A stretch of 64,000 nt of DNA from Microbacterium sp. STN6 (GTDB lineage: Bacteria > Actinomycetota > Actinomycetes > Actinomycetales > Microbacteriaceae). The position numbers were made by a program, and so were the translations under genes. The DNA is taken from contig NZ_JAPMIT010000003.1 in the NCBI RefSeq assembly GCF_026410545.1, positions 558,001 to 622,000 of the forward strand, in the 5' to 3' direction. Positions 51,813 to 59,143 of this stretch are shown here, one piece after another. The notes beneath the pieces were generated by a model. That model worked only from the letters and a program-made list of their open reading frames with translations, was not told the origin of the DNA and searched no databases. Position 1 is the first letter of the stretch, and each line of letters begins with the position of its first letter.

Positions 51813-52823
51813 CTAGCCCAGTTCCCGGTGCAGGAACGCCGCGATGTCGGTGCGCATCGCCTCGCTCAGAATTTCGATCGAGTGGCCGTGCCCCGGCACC
51901 GTCGTGACGCTGTGCCGCACGCCCGCGGCCTCGAGCGCCGCAGCGAACGCGTCGCCCTGCTCCCGCGGAATCAGCTCGTTCGACGACTGCGCGATGAACA
52001 CGGGCGGGTCGCTCGGGTCGACGTCGTAGACGGCCGACGCCGCTCGGGCCTGCGGGCACGCGTCGAAGGCCGTGCACCCGAGGTAGGCGAGCTCGATTCG
52101 CGGCACATACGGCACCGGATGCCCCAGTCGCTGCCCTGCCGCGGTCAGGTCGATGGGGCCCGAGAGATCGACGACGGCGCTGACGCGGTCGCCGCTCGTC
52201 GTCGGCCCGCTGCCGCGCATGCCGACTAGTGAGGCGATGCTGGCACCGGCCGAGCCGCCGAGAATGCCGACGCGCGCGGGGTCGATGCCGAAGCGGGCGG
52301 CGTTCGCCGGCTCGCGCACCCAGCGCACCGCCTGCGTCACGTCGTCGACGGCCGCCGGGAAGATCGCGTGCGGCACGAGCCGGTAGTCGACCGAATAGGT
52401 CACGAAGCCCGCAGACGCCAGCCACTCGCAGACCGCCCGCCAGTTCGCGCCGGCCTTGTCGCCCATGGTCCAGCTGCCGCCGTGTACCGAGATCACGGCG
52501 GGGGCAGGGCCGGCCGACTCGGTTCCGGGCGTCGGTGGCGGCGGCGCGCATACGTCGAGCAGCAGCGGCTGCCCATCCGCCGTGCCGTATTCGACGTTCG
52601 CCGTGACGTGCACGCCGGGCGCGACGGGCGCGCTGAGGATCGCGTTCTTGGGCTGCTCGGCGCCAGCCGCAGTGAGGCGGCCCTCCGCGCCCGCGGCGAC
52701 GGCACCGGAGGTGGCGGCGGCGTGGCATCCGCTGAGCGCTGTGGCAACGAGCATGGCTGCCGCCAGCGCTACGGATGCGCCGCGCACTGCTCCGCCCGCG
52801 CCTCGTCGGGCGTGACTGCGCAT
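51813..52823 (-). CDS. Secreted lipoprotein esterase, alpha/beta hydrolase (BD-FAE/HSL type)
   Basis: A 336-residue lipoprotein. A 33-residue signal ends with LVATALSGC. The mature enzyme has the HGGSW oxyanion motif, the nucleophile in GGSAGA, the acid in VDPSDPPVFIAQSS and the His in PGHGHSIE, the set of a carboxylesterase/lipase of the BD-FAE type. It would act outside the membrane on acylated carbohydrates or other esters; the substrate is unknown. ATG 52823 gives a normal-length signal; GTG 52895 with AAGGA is in frame upstream but would make a 57-residue signal. Confidence 0.87.
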   Translation of the reverse strand: MRSHARRGAGGAVRGASVALAAAMLVATALSGCHAAATSGAVAAGAEGRLTAAGAEQPKNAILSAPVAPGVHVTANVEYGTADGQPLLLDVCAPPPPTPGTESAGPAPAVISVHGGSWTMGDKAGANWRAVCEWLASAGFVTYSVDYRLVPHAIFPAAVDDVTQAVRWVREPANAARFGIDPARVGILGGSAGASIASLVGMRGSGPTTSGDRVSAVVDLSGPIDLTAAGQRLGHPVPYVPRIELAYLGCTAFDACPQARAASAVYDVDPSDPPVFIAQSSNELIPREQGDAFAAALEAAGVRHSVTTVPGHGHSIEILSEAMRTDIAAFLHRELG

Positions 52824-53035
52824 CCCTCGGCCGCGCGGCGTCTCGGCAGCCGCGTCGTCGGCACGACGATGCGGGGCGAGCGGGCGGGGTGTCACGGGGG
52901 TCCTTCGGGCGGGGCGGGGCGTCTGCCGCGGCGGCCGCCGGCCTTCGTGGAGAACGTGAGATGAGGCTAGATCACGATGGGGCGCGATGCCAAGTGCCGC
53001 CGTGCCCCCGGTTGGGGTGGCGAGTCGCGCCCACC

Positions 53036-53041
53036 TAGGCT
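53036..53041 (+). promoter_or_regulatory. -10 element of the NUDIX gene, probably leaderless
   Basis: TAGGCT, 6 bases before ATG 53048; no ribosome binding site is seen. Confidence 0.5.
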
Positions 53042-53047
53042 CGTCGT

Positions 53048-53539
53048 ATGCCGACCCCCGAGTACATCGTGTCGCTGCGCGAGAAGATCGGTCACGACCC
53101 GCTGTGGCTGACCGGCGTCACCGCCGTCGTGCTGCGAGGCTCGGGCGCGTCGGCGGAGGTGCTGCTCGTGCGTGGCCGCGAGACCGACGCCTGGAGTCCC
53201 GTCACCGGCATCAGCGAGCCCGGCGAGGAGCCGGCGGTGACCGCCGAGCGCGAGGTCCTCGAGGAGGCCGGCATCGTCGCGGTCGCCGAGAGCCTCGTGT
53301 GGGTGCACGTGATGGAGCCCGTCGTGTACGGCAACGGCGACCGGTGCCAGTTCCTCGACCTGGTGTTCCGCTGCCGCTACGTCTCGGGCGAGGCGCGGGT
53401 CGGCGACGACGAGAACAGCGATGTGCGCTGGTTCCCGCTCGACGCTCTGCCCGAGCTGCCGAGCTCGCACCCTGAGCGCATCCGTCTCTCCATAGCGGAT
53501 GCGGCGGCTGGCGCCGCCTCCACCCGCTTCGAGCGCTGA
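53048..53539 (+). CDS. NUDIX hydrolase
   Basis: A 163-residue pyrophosphohydrolase. The Nudix box (residues 54-76) has the full Gx5Ex7REUxEExGU pattern: G54, E60, REVLEEAGI. The substrate is not evident. It stands alone between the esterase and the helicase. Confidence 0.92.
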   Translation: MPTPEYIVSLREKIGHDPLWLTGVTAVVLRGSGASAEVLLVRGRETDAWSPVTGISEPGEEPAVTAEREVLEEAGIVAVAESLVWVHVMEPVVYGNGDRCQFLDLVFRCRYVSGEARVGDDENSDVRWFPLDALPELPSSHPERIRLSIADAAAGAASTRFER

Positions 53540-53814
53540 GTGCATCCGCTCCCTGCGGAATCCGGCTTCAAGGCGCGCTTTCAGGCGGTATCGGGTAATG
53601 TAGCCAAGTCGGCTCTTGACACCGCGCTGTGCGTGGATGGGTTTGTAAGTCAGGTGGGCCGGTTTCGTGGAAGGCGCGAGTACCGCGCCAGTGACCACGA
53701 ATGATCACTGTATGTGAACGGCCCCGAGCGATGACTGCTGCGGGTTCTTGCAAGGACACGGCACTTCCGCCGTGGGTTCTGCCATGCAATTAAACACAAC
53801 CCAGAAATATCGCT
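53540..53814 (+). promoter_or_regulatory. Long leader region of the DEAD-box helicase gene with two hairpins
   Basis: The 275-base gap holds no gene. GGCGCG-AGTAC-CGCGCC (53673-53689) and CACGGC-ACTTCC-GCCGTG (53757-53774) are perfect hairpins. TTGACA is at 53616-53621, but no well-spaced -10 follows; TAATGT at 53595-53600 is an alternative. The region is notably less GC-rich near the start codon and lacks a clear ribosome binding site, which suggests a structured leader such as is seen for cold-inducible helicase genes. Confidence 0.45.
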
Positions 53815-55974
53815 ATGCCCAACTTCAAGAAGACGACAGGCAAGAAGAGCTACGGCGCGAACGCGTCGGGCAACAAGAGCTTCGGCGCGAAGGGCGGCCC
53901 CAAGTCGGGTAGCCGCAGCCCCGGACACCGCGGGTTCCGCGCCGACGAGACCGGTGCACCCAAGAAGCAGCGCTGGAACGCCGAGGAGCGCGCCGCTCGC
54001 GCCGCCGGCGGCCACAGCACCGACCGCCGCCCCAACTGGGAGCCGCGCGGCACGAACGATCGCCCCGCATACGGAGATCGAGGTGGCCGCGGTGAGCGCA
54101 GCTACGGCGACCGCCCGAACCGTGGGGACCGGCCCGCGTATGGCGACCGCCCGAATCGTGGGGAGCGTCCCGCGTATGGTGACCGCCCGAACCGTGGTGA
54201 CCGGCCCGCGTACGGCGACCGTCCGAATCGAGGCGAGCGCCCGTCATATGGTGACCGTCCGAACCGTGGCGACCGCCCGTCGTATGGTGACCGTCCGAAT
54301 CGCGACGACCGCGCTCCGCGCCGTGACTACAGCAACGATCGCCCCCAGCGTTCGTACGACGACCGTGGTGACCGCGCTCCGCGTCGCGACTTCGGTAACG
54401 ACCGTCCGCAGCGCAGCTTCGACCGGGACCGCGCCCCGCGCCGTGACTTCGACAACGACCGCGCTCCCCGTCGTTCATTCGACGACCGTGCTCCGCGTCG
54501 CGACTTCGGCGGCGACCGCCCGCAGCGCAGCTTTGACCGCGCCCCGCGTCGCGACTTCGACAACGACCGGCCGCGTCGCGACTTCAGCAACGACCGCCCG
54601 CGTCGCGACTTCGACAACGATCGCCCGCGTCGCAACCACGACGACCGCCCCCGCACCGGCGGCAGCGACTCCGCGTTCTACCCGTCGCGCGAAGACAAGC
54701 CGCGCTTCACGGCGCAGGACGACGTGGTGCTCGAGCGCCTCGAGGCCGAGGCGATCGAGGCATCCGATGTCGAGGGTGTGAGCTTCGGCGACCTCGGTCT
54801 CGGTGGCAACATCGTGCGCGCGCTCGCCGACCTCGGCGCCGCCAGCCCGTTCCCGATTCAGGCGGCGACGATCCCCGATGTTCTCGCCGGCAAGGACGTG
54901 CTCGGCCGCGGCCGCACCGGCAGCGGCAAGACCATCGCGTTCGGCGCCCCCCTGGTCGAGCGTCTCATGGCGCTGTGGGCTGCACAGGGCAAATCCGGCG
55001 GAAAGCGCCAGCTGGGCCGCAAACCGCGCGCCCTCATCCTGGCCCCGACGCGCGAGCTCGCTCTGCAGATCGACCGCACCGTGCAGCCGATCGCGCGTAG
55101 CGTCGGCCTGTTCACGACGCAGATCTACGGCGGCGTTCCGCAGCACCGCCAGGTGGGCGCCCTGCAGCGCGGCGTCGACATCGTGATCGGCACCCCCGGC
55201 CGCATCGAGGACCTCATCGAACAGGGCCGCCTCGACCTCAGCGAGGTCGTCATCACGGTTCTCGACGAGGCCGACCACATGTGCGATCTCGGGTTCCTCG
55301 AGCCGGTGCAGCGCATCCTTCGCCACACGGCCGACGGCGGGCAGAAGCTGCTCTTCTCGGCCACCCTGGACAAGGGTGTGGCGCAGCTGGTCGACGAGTT
55401 CCTGCCGAGCCCGGCGGTGCACGAGGTCGCGGGCGAAGACCAGGCGTCTTCGACCATCGACCACCACGTTCTCGTGGTCGAGCACCGCGACAAGGCCGCG
55501 ATCATCGAGCAGCTGGCCGACCGTGAGGGCAAGACGCTGATCTTCTCCCGCACACGCGCCTACGCCGAGCAGCTCGCCGACCAGCTGGAAGACGCCGGCG
55601 TGCGTTCAACGAGCCTGCACGGCGACCTCAACCAGTCTCGCCGCACGCGCAACCTGGCGCTGCTGACGAGCGGACGGGTGCGCGTTCTGGTCGCGACGGA
55701 TGTCGCCGCGCGCGGCATCCATGTCGATGACATCGATCTCGTGATCCAGGCCGACGCCCCCGACGAGTACAAGACGTACCTGCACCGCGCCGGCCGCACG
55801 GGCCGCGCAGGCAAGCCGGGCACCGTCGTCACCCTGATCCCGAAGCAGCGCCGCCGCCGCATGGACGACATGCTCGGTCGCGCCGAGATCGAGGCCGTCT
55901 ACGCGAACGCGTACCCGGGCGACCAGATTCTCAGCGACCTGGGTGCCGCCGACGAGGCGCCCGAGCAGGCGTAA
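53815..55974 (+). CDS. DEAD-box RNA helicase with long N-terminal Arg/Gly/Asp repeat region
   Basis: A 719-residue ATP-dependent RNA helicase. Residues 1-300 are a disordered basic region: a Lys/Gly-rich start, then about eight units of the type [12 protein letters not shown] (roughly residues 85-165), then units of RAPRRDF plus NDRPQRSFD (to about residue 285). The helicase core follows, with the Q motif, motif I GRTGSGKT near residue 366, [16 protein letters not shown] at 484-487, LFSATLD, and motif [10 protein letters not shown]. Most RG-rich helicases carry their repeats at the C-terminus. Such repeats bind RNA and drive condensate formation. A terminator follows at 56047. Confidence 0.95.
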   Translation: MPNFKKTTGKKSYGANASGNKSFGAKGGPKSGSRSPGHRGFRADETGAPKKQRWNAEERAARAAGGHSTDRRPNWEPRGTNDRPAYGDRGGRGERSYGDRPNRGDRPAYGDRPNRGERPAYGDRPNRGDRPAYGDRPNRGERPSYGDRPNRGDRPSYGDRPNRDDRAPRRDYSNDRPQRSYDDRGDRAPRRDFGNDRPQRSFDRDRAPRRDFDNDRAPRRSFDDRAPRRDFGGDRPQRSFDRAPRRDFDNDRPRRDFSNDRPRRDFDNDRPRRNHDDRPRTGGSDSAFYPSREDKPRFTAQDDVVLERLEAEAIEASDVEGVSFGDLGLGGNIVRALADLGAASPFPIQAATIPDVLAGKDVLGRGRTGSGKTIAFGAPLVERLMALWAAQGKSGGKRQLGRKPRALILAPTRELALQIDRTVQPIARSVGLFTTQIYGGVPQHRQVGALQRGVDIVIGTPGRIEDLIEQGRLDLSEVVITVLDEADHMCDLGFLEPVQRILRHTADGGQKLLFSATLDKGVAQLVDEFLPSPAVHEVAGEDQASSTIDHHVLVVEHRDKAAIIEQLADREGKTLIFSRTRAYAEQLADQLEDAGVRSTSLHGDLNQSRRTRNLALLTSGRVRVLVATDVAARGIHVDDIDLVIQADAPDEYKTYLHRAGRTGRAGKPGTVVTLIPKQRRRRMDDMLGRAEIEAVYANAYPGDQILSDLGAADEAPEQA

Positions 55975-55996
55975 CAGGCTGGCTCAAGCGGAGGCG

Positions 55997-56016
55997 CCCG
56001 AGCATTCGCGCTCGGG
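55997..56016 (+). other. Hairpin after the helicase stop
   Basis: CCCGAGC-ATTCGC-GCTCGGG, a perfect 7-bp stem 22 bases after the stop. It lacks a T run; it may protect the 3' end of the message ahead of the terminator at 56047. Confidence 0.5.
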
Positions 56017-56046
56017 TTGCACCGCAGGAACGAAAACCACGGATGC

Positions 56047-56078
56047 GGGCGCTCACCTTCACGGTGAGCGCCCGTTTT
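56047..56078 (+). terminator. Rho-independent terminator of the helicase gene
   Basis: A perfect 11-bp GC-rich stem (GGGCGCTCACC / GGTGAGCGCCC) with a 5-base loop is followed by GTTTT. This is the clearest intrinsic terminator in the window. It also lies downstream of the convergent arsR gene. Confidence 0.85.
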
Positions 56079-56118
56079 CGCGCTCGGGGTGAGCGATTCT
56101 GCGCCGTAAACGCCTAGT

Positions 56119-56469
56119 TCATACGGTGGCGAGAAGCTGCGAGACCCGATCGAGCGCCCCCGGCACGAGTGCGTAGTACGCCCAGGTGCCTCGCTTCGTA
56201 CGAGTGAGGTACCCGGCATCCATGAGGATCTTAAGGTGGTGCGAGACAGTGGGCTGGCTGAGCCCGACAGGCCCGGTGAGGTCGCATACGCAGGCTTCCT
56301 GGCCAGCGGCGGCCGCGACGATCGAGAGCAGTCGCAGGCGAGTTGGATCAGAGAGCGCCTTGAGCGCAGCCGCCATCGACTCGGCATCCTTCGCGCCCAG
56401 CGTCTTCCGCATTGGCGGTGCGCAGCACGAGCCGGCAACGGTCGCGGGCAGCAACTCGGTGTTCCTCAT
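56119..56469 (-). CDS. arsR: ArsR-family arsenic-responsive repressor
   Basis: A 116-residue winged-helix repressor (ALKALSDPTRLRLLSI, GLSQPTVSHHLKILMDAGYL, RGTWAYYAL). Cysteines at 15 and 16 (GSCCAPP) and at 60 and 62 (ACVCDL) form a likely As(III) site. A Cys15-Cys16 pair plus a third Cys is the arrangement known for Corynebacterium glutamicum ArsR, rather than the E. coli CVC-only site. ATG 56469 is chosen because TAGAGT lies 7 bases upstream on the minus strand and because it gives the same Cys numbering; ATG 56478 is in frame upstream. It is divergent from the arsenic flavoprotein operon. Confidence 0.9.
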   Translation of the reverse strand: MRNTELLPATVAGSCCAPPMRKTLGAKDAESMAAALKALSDPTRLRLLSIVAAAAGQEACVCDLTGPVGLSQPTVSHHLKILMDAGYLTRTKRGTWAYYALVPGALDRVSQLLATV

Positions 56470-56476
56470 GGATGCC

Positions 56477-56482
56477 ACTCTA
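56477..56482 (-). promoter_or_regulatory. -10 element of arsR, probably leaderless
   Basis: TAGAGT on the minus strand, 7 bases before the ATG. Confidence 0.5.
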
Positions 56483-56490
56483 GTCTTATA

Positions 56491-56542
56491 TTGACAAACG
56501 TCGATGTACCGGCCACACTCAGAGCATCGACAAGCTTCGATG
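56491..56542. promoter_or_regulatory. ArsR operator and promoter of the arsenic genes
   Basis: CATCGA-CAAGCT-TCGATG (56525-56542) is a perfect palindrome. GTCGATG recurs at 56500-56506, so a second half site is present, next to TTGACA (56491-56496), a good -35 for the plus-strand genes. Repressor bound at these sites would cover both divergent promoters. Confidence 0.6.
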
Positions 56543-56555
56543 TTTTGGAGGAAGC

Positions 56556-57863
56556 GTGACTCTCATCGACCTGACCGCCCCGGTCGTGCGAAGCAACCGT
56601 CTCGACGGACTGCCGGTCGCGATCATCGGCGCGGGGCCAATCGGCCTGGCCGCCGCCGCCAACCTGGTGGAGCGAGGCATCGACTTCGTCATCTACGAAG
56701 CGGGCGGCGTCGCAGACAGCGTCGAGAAGTGGGCGCACATCCGCTTCTTCTCACCGTGGCGGCACTCGACCGATCCGGCATCGCGGCGGCTGTTGGAGGA
56801 GACGGAATGGCGCGCCCCGGACCCCAAGGTGCTGCCCACCGGCGCTGAGCTGATCGAGAGCTACCTGCGACCTCTCTCGGAGCTTCCGGCGATCGCCTCG
56901 CGCATCCGCACCGGCACGACCGTCAACGCCGTGAGCCGGCAGGGGATGGATCGAACTCGTACGGCGAAGCGCGCCGACACTCCGTTCCTGTTGCGCGTGA
57001 CGGATGCCGCCGGCGAGGTCAACGAGGTCGTTGCGCGCGCGGTGATCGACGCATCTGGAACCTACCGCAACCCGAACAGCCTTGCCTCCAGCGGCCTCGA
57101 ACCGCTCGGCCTGCCCGACGTCCTCGACCGCGTCACGCACGCCCTCCCCGACGTCCTCGGCCGTGAGCGCGCTCGTTTCGCAGGCAGGCACACTACTGTC
57201 GTCGGTGCTGGGCACTCCGCCGCCAATACGCTGCTGAACCTCGCAGCCTTGCAGCGTGAGGCGCCCAACACGACGATCACGTGGCTCATTCGCAACAGCA
57301 GTGCGGTGCGGGTGTCGTCATCGTCGAACGATGAGCTGCCGGCCAGGGCCGCTATCGGCTCTCGAGTTGAGCGGCTGGTCTCCGCGGGGCTGATCGAGCA
57401 GGTCGATCGATTCGAAGTCGAGCGACTCGCGCGCACCGCCGAGGGCGTTCGCGTGATCGGCCGCCGCGCCGGAGAGCTCGAGGAACGTGACACCGATGTT
57501 GTCGTGAATGCCACCGGCTTTCGCCCGAACGTCGACATGCTGCGCGAGATCCGCCTCGAACTCGACGAGATCGTCGAGGCGCCGAGGCGTCTCGCCCCGT
57601 TGATCGACCCGAATCTGCACAGCTGCGGCACAGTGGCGCCCCATGGATTCGGCGAGCTGCAGCAGCCCGAACCGAACTTCTTTCTGGCCGGGATGAAGTC
57701 ATACGGGCGCGCCTCGACCTTCCTGCTCGCCACCGGCTACGAGCAGGTTCGATCGATCACGGCGTATCTGGCCGGCGACATGGCCGCAGCGACGAACGTG
57801 GCGCTCGTGCTTCCCGAGGCCGGCGTGTGCTCGAGCGAGGGCGCTGGCTCGTGCTGCTCCTGA
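56556..57863 (+). CDS. Arsenic-cluster FAD/NAD(P)-dependent flavoprotein (ArsO-like)
   Basis: A 435-residue flavoprotein with an FAD motif GAGPIGLAAAANL near residue 25, an NADPH-type motif GAGHSAANTL near residue 210 and the NATGF motif near residue 310. Proteins of this kind recur in actinobacterial ars operons and have been called ArsO; the reaction is not established. The C-terminus ends in VCSSEGAGSCCS, three closely spaced cysteines that could bind As(III). GGAGGAAGC precedes GTG 56556. Its end overlaps the arsC gene. Confidence 0.8.
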   Translation: MTLIDLTAPVVRSNRLDGLPVAIIGAGPIGLAAAANLVERGIDFVIYEAGGVADSVEKWAHIRFFSPWRHSTDPASRRLLEETEWRAPDPKVLPTGAELIESYLRPLSELPAIASRIRTGTTVNAVSRQGMDRTRTAKRADTPFLLRVTDAAGEVNEVVARAVIDASGTYRNPNSLASSGLEPLGLPDVLDRVTHALPDVLGRERARFAGRHTTVVGAGHSAANTLLNLAALQREAPNTTITWLIRNSSAVRVSSSSNDELPARAAIGSRVERLVSAGLIEQVDRFEVERLARTAEGVRVIGRRAGELEERDTDVVVNATGFRPNVDMLREIRLELDEIVEAPRRLAPLIDPNLHSCGTVAPHGFGELQQPEPNFFLAGMKSYGRASTFLLATGYEQVRSITAYLAGDMAAATNVALVLPEAGVCSSEGAGSCCS

Positions 57864-58300
57864 AGGAAGGCGAGGACCAGCTGACGCAGAAGCCCAGCGT
57901 GCTCTTCGTGTGCGTGCACAACGCCGGTCGTTCACAGATGGCCGCCGGGTTCATGAAGGCGCTCTCCGGAGGAATGGTCGACGTGCTCTCGGCCGGTTCC
58001 GAGCCAAAGGACCAGATCAACCCGATCGCGATCCAGGTGATGGCGGAAGTGGGCGTCGACATCCGACGAGAGGTGCCGAAGGTTCTGACCACGGGCGCCG
58101 TCAAGGAGTCTGACGTGGTCATCACGATGGGCTGCGGCGACACGTGCCCGATCTTCCCGGGCAAGCGCTACGAGGATTGGGAGCTCGATGACCCGGCGGG
58201 CCTGTCCGCCGAGGAGGTGCGGCCGATCCGCGACGAGATCAAGCAGCGGGTGGAGAGGCTCCTCGCCGAAATCCTGATGGCGTCTCCGACACCCGATTAG
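57851..58300 (+). CDS. arsC: Arsenate reductase ArsC (low-molecular-weight phosphatase fold)
   Basis: A 149-residue enzyme that reduces arsenate to arsenite. The CX5R phosphatase loop is CVHNAGRS (Cys21 from this start), the acid loop is around DWELDDP, and TMGCGDTCP carries the further Cys pair used in thiol exchange. This is the thioredoxin- or mycothiol-linked type. The start is uncertain: GTG 57851 and GTG 57827 are in frame with GAGG-type sites, and homology begins only at a CTG (57881) preceded by GGCGAGG. No arsenite efflux gene follows. The TAG overlaps the stop of the convergent tetR gene. Confidence 0.9.
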   Translation: MLLLKEGEDQLTQKPSVLFVCVHNAGRSQMAAGFMKALSGGMVDVLSAGSEPKDQINPIAIQVMAEVGVDIRREVPKVLTTGAVKESDVVITMGCGDTCPIFPGKRYEDWELDDPAGLSAEEVRPIRDEIKQRVERLLAEILMASPTPD

Positions 58301-59004
58301 GAGGCTTGCGGCTCATCCTGCGCGGCGCCGACGCTGAGCACGCCGTCGACGCGAGCCGAGACAGGCGGGGCAGGCTCGTTCGTCGCCAGCCGCTCGATGA
58401 GCTCGTCGAGAACGAGCGCGAGCGTGCGCGGCATGTCCACCGCCTGCGGGTCGAGCAGCCACTGCACCTGCAGGCCGTCCATGACGGCGATGAGGGCGCT
58501 CGCGGCGTCACGCACGTCGTCGTCTTCGACCTCGCGGCCCGTCGTCATGCCGATGACACGCTGCAGCTTGATGCGCAGGCCCGCCATGCGGCCGCGGAAG
58601 TACTCCTGCGCCGGGTGGCCGTCGGTCACCGACTCGGCAGACAGCACCGCATAGGTCTGCACGACGCCGGGCCTCTTGATGTTGTCGCGCACGGTGTCGG
58701 TGAGGTGCGGCAGGAACGCCGGTCCCTCCACCTGCTCGCGCCCGGCCACGCCGGCCATCGCCTCGCCGTCGCGATACTTGAGTACGGCGACCAGGAGCCC
58801 CTCTTTGCTGCCGAAGTGGTGCAGCACGCCGGCATGCGTCATGCCCGCCTGCTCGGCGATCTCCGCGAGGGCGGCGTTGTTGTAGCCGCGGGTGCCGAAG
58901 ACGGTCATGGCCGCCTCGAGGATCTTCACGCGCTTGGCTGCCGTGCGTGCCTGCGGTTTCGCTACCCGATCAGCGGCGGGCACGCTGCGATTCCTCGATG
59001 CCAT
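58297..59004 (-). CDS. TetR-family transcriptional regulator
   Basis: A 235-residue regulator. The HTH is at about residues 24-70 (KILEAAMTVFGTRGYNNAALAEIAEQAG, THAGVLHHFGSKEGLL). The effector domain is not diagnostic. AGGAGG precedes ATG 59004, and TACGAT on the minus strand (59043-59048) is a candidate -10. It is divergent from the GH3 gene and very likely represses it through the palindrome at 59106. Confidence 0.9.
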   Translation of the reverse strand: MASRNRSVPAADRVAKPQARTAAKRVKILEAAMTVFGTRGYNNAALAEIAEQAGMTHAGVLHHFGSKEGLLVAVLKYRDGEAMAGVAGREQVEGPAFLPHLTDTVRDNIKRPGVVQTYAVLSAESVTDGHPAQEYFRGRMAGLRIKLQRVIGMTTGREVEDDDVRDAASALIAVMDGLQVQWLLDPQAVDMPRTLALVLDELIERLATNEPAPPVSARVDGVLSVGAAQDEPQAS

Positions 59005-59105
59005 GTGCTGCCTCCTGGGTGCTGGGTGGCGCCGCCGGATTGATCGTACCGCTGAGCGGCATCATCAAATGCTTACAACGCTGTTACCAAAACGTGATCA
59101 TCAAA

Positions 59106-59138
59106 ACTTACTGACTCGTTTGTAAGTATGTCTATAGT
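59106..59138. promoter_or_regulatory. TetR operator and -10 of the GH3 gene
   Basis: ACTTAC-TGACTCGTTT-GTAAGT (59106-59127) is an inverted repeat with perfect 6-base arms. TATAGT (59133-59138) follows and lies 5 bases before ATG 59144. The operator covers the region just upstream of the -10, a classical place for repression. A related CTTAC occurs at about 59072. Confidence 0.6.
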
Positions 59139-59143
59139 CTGAC

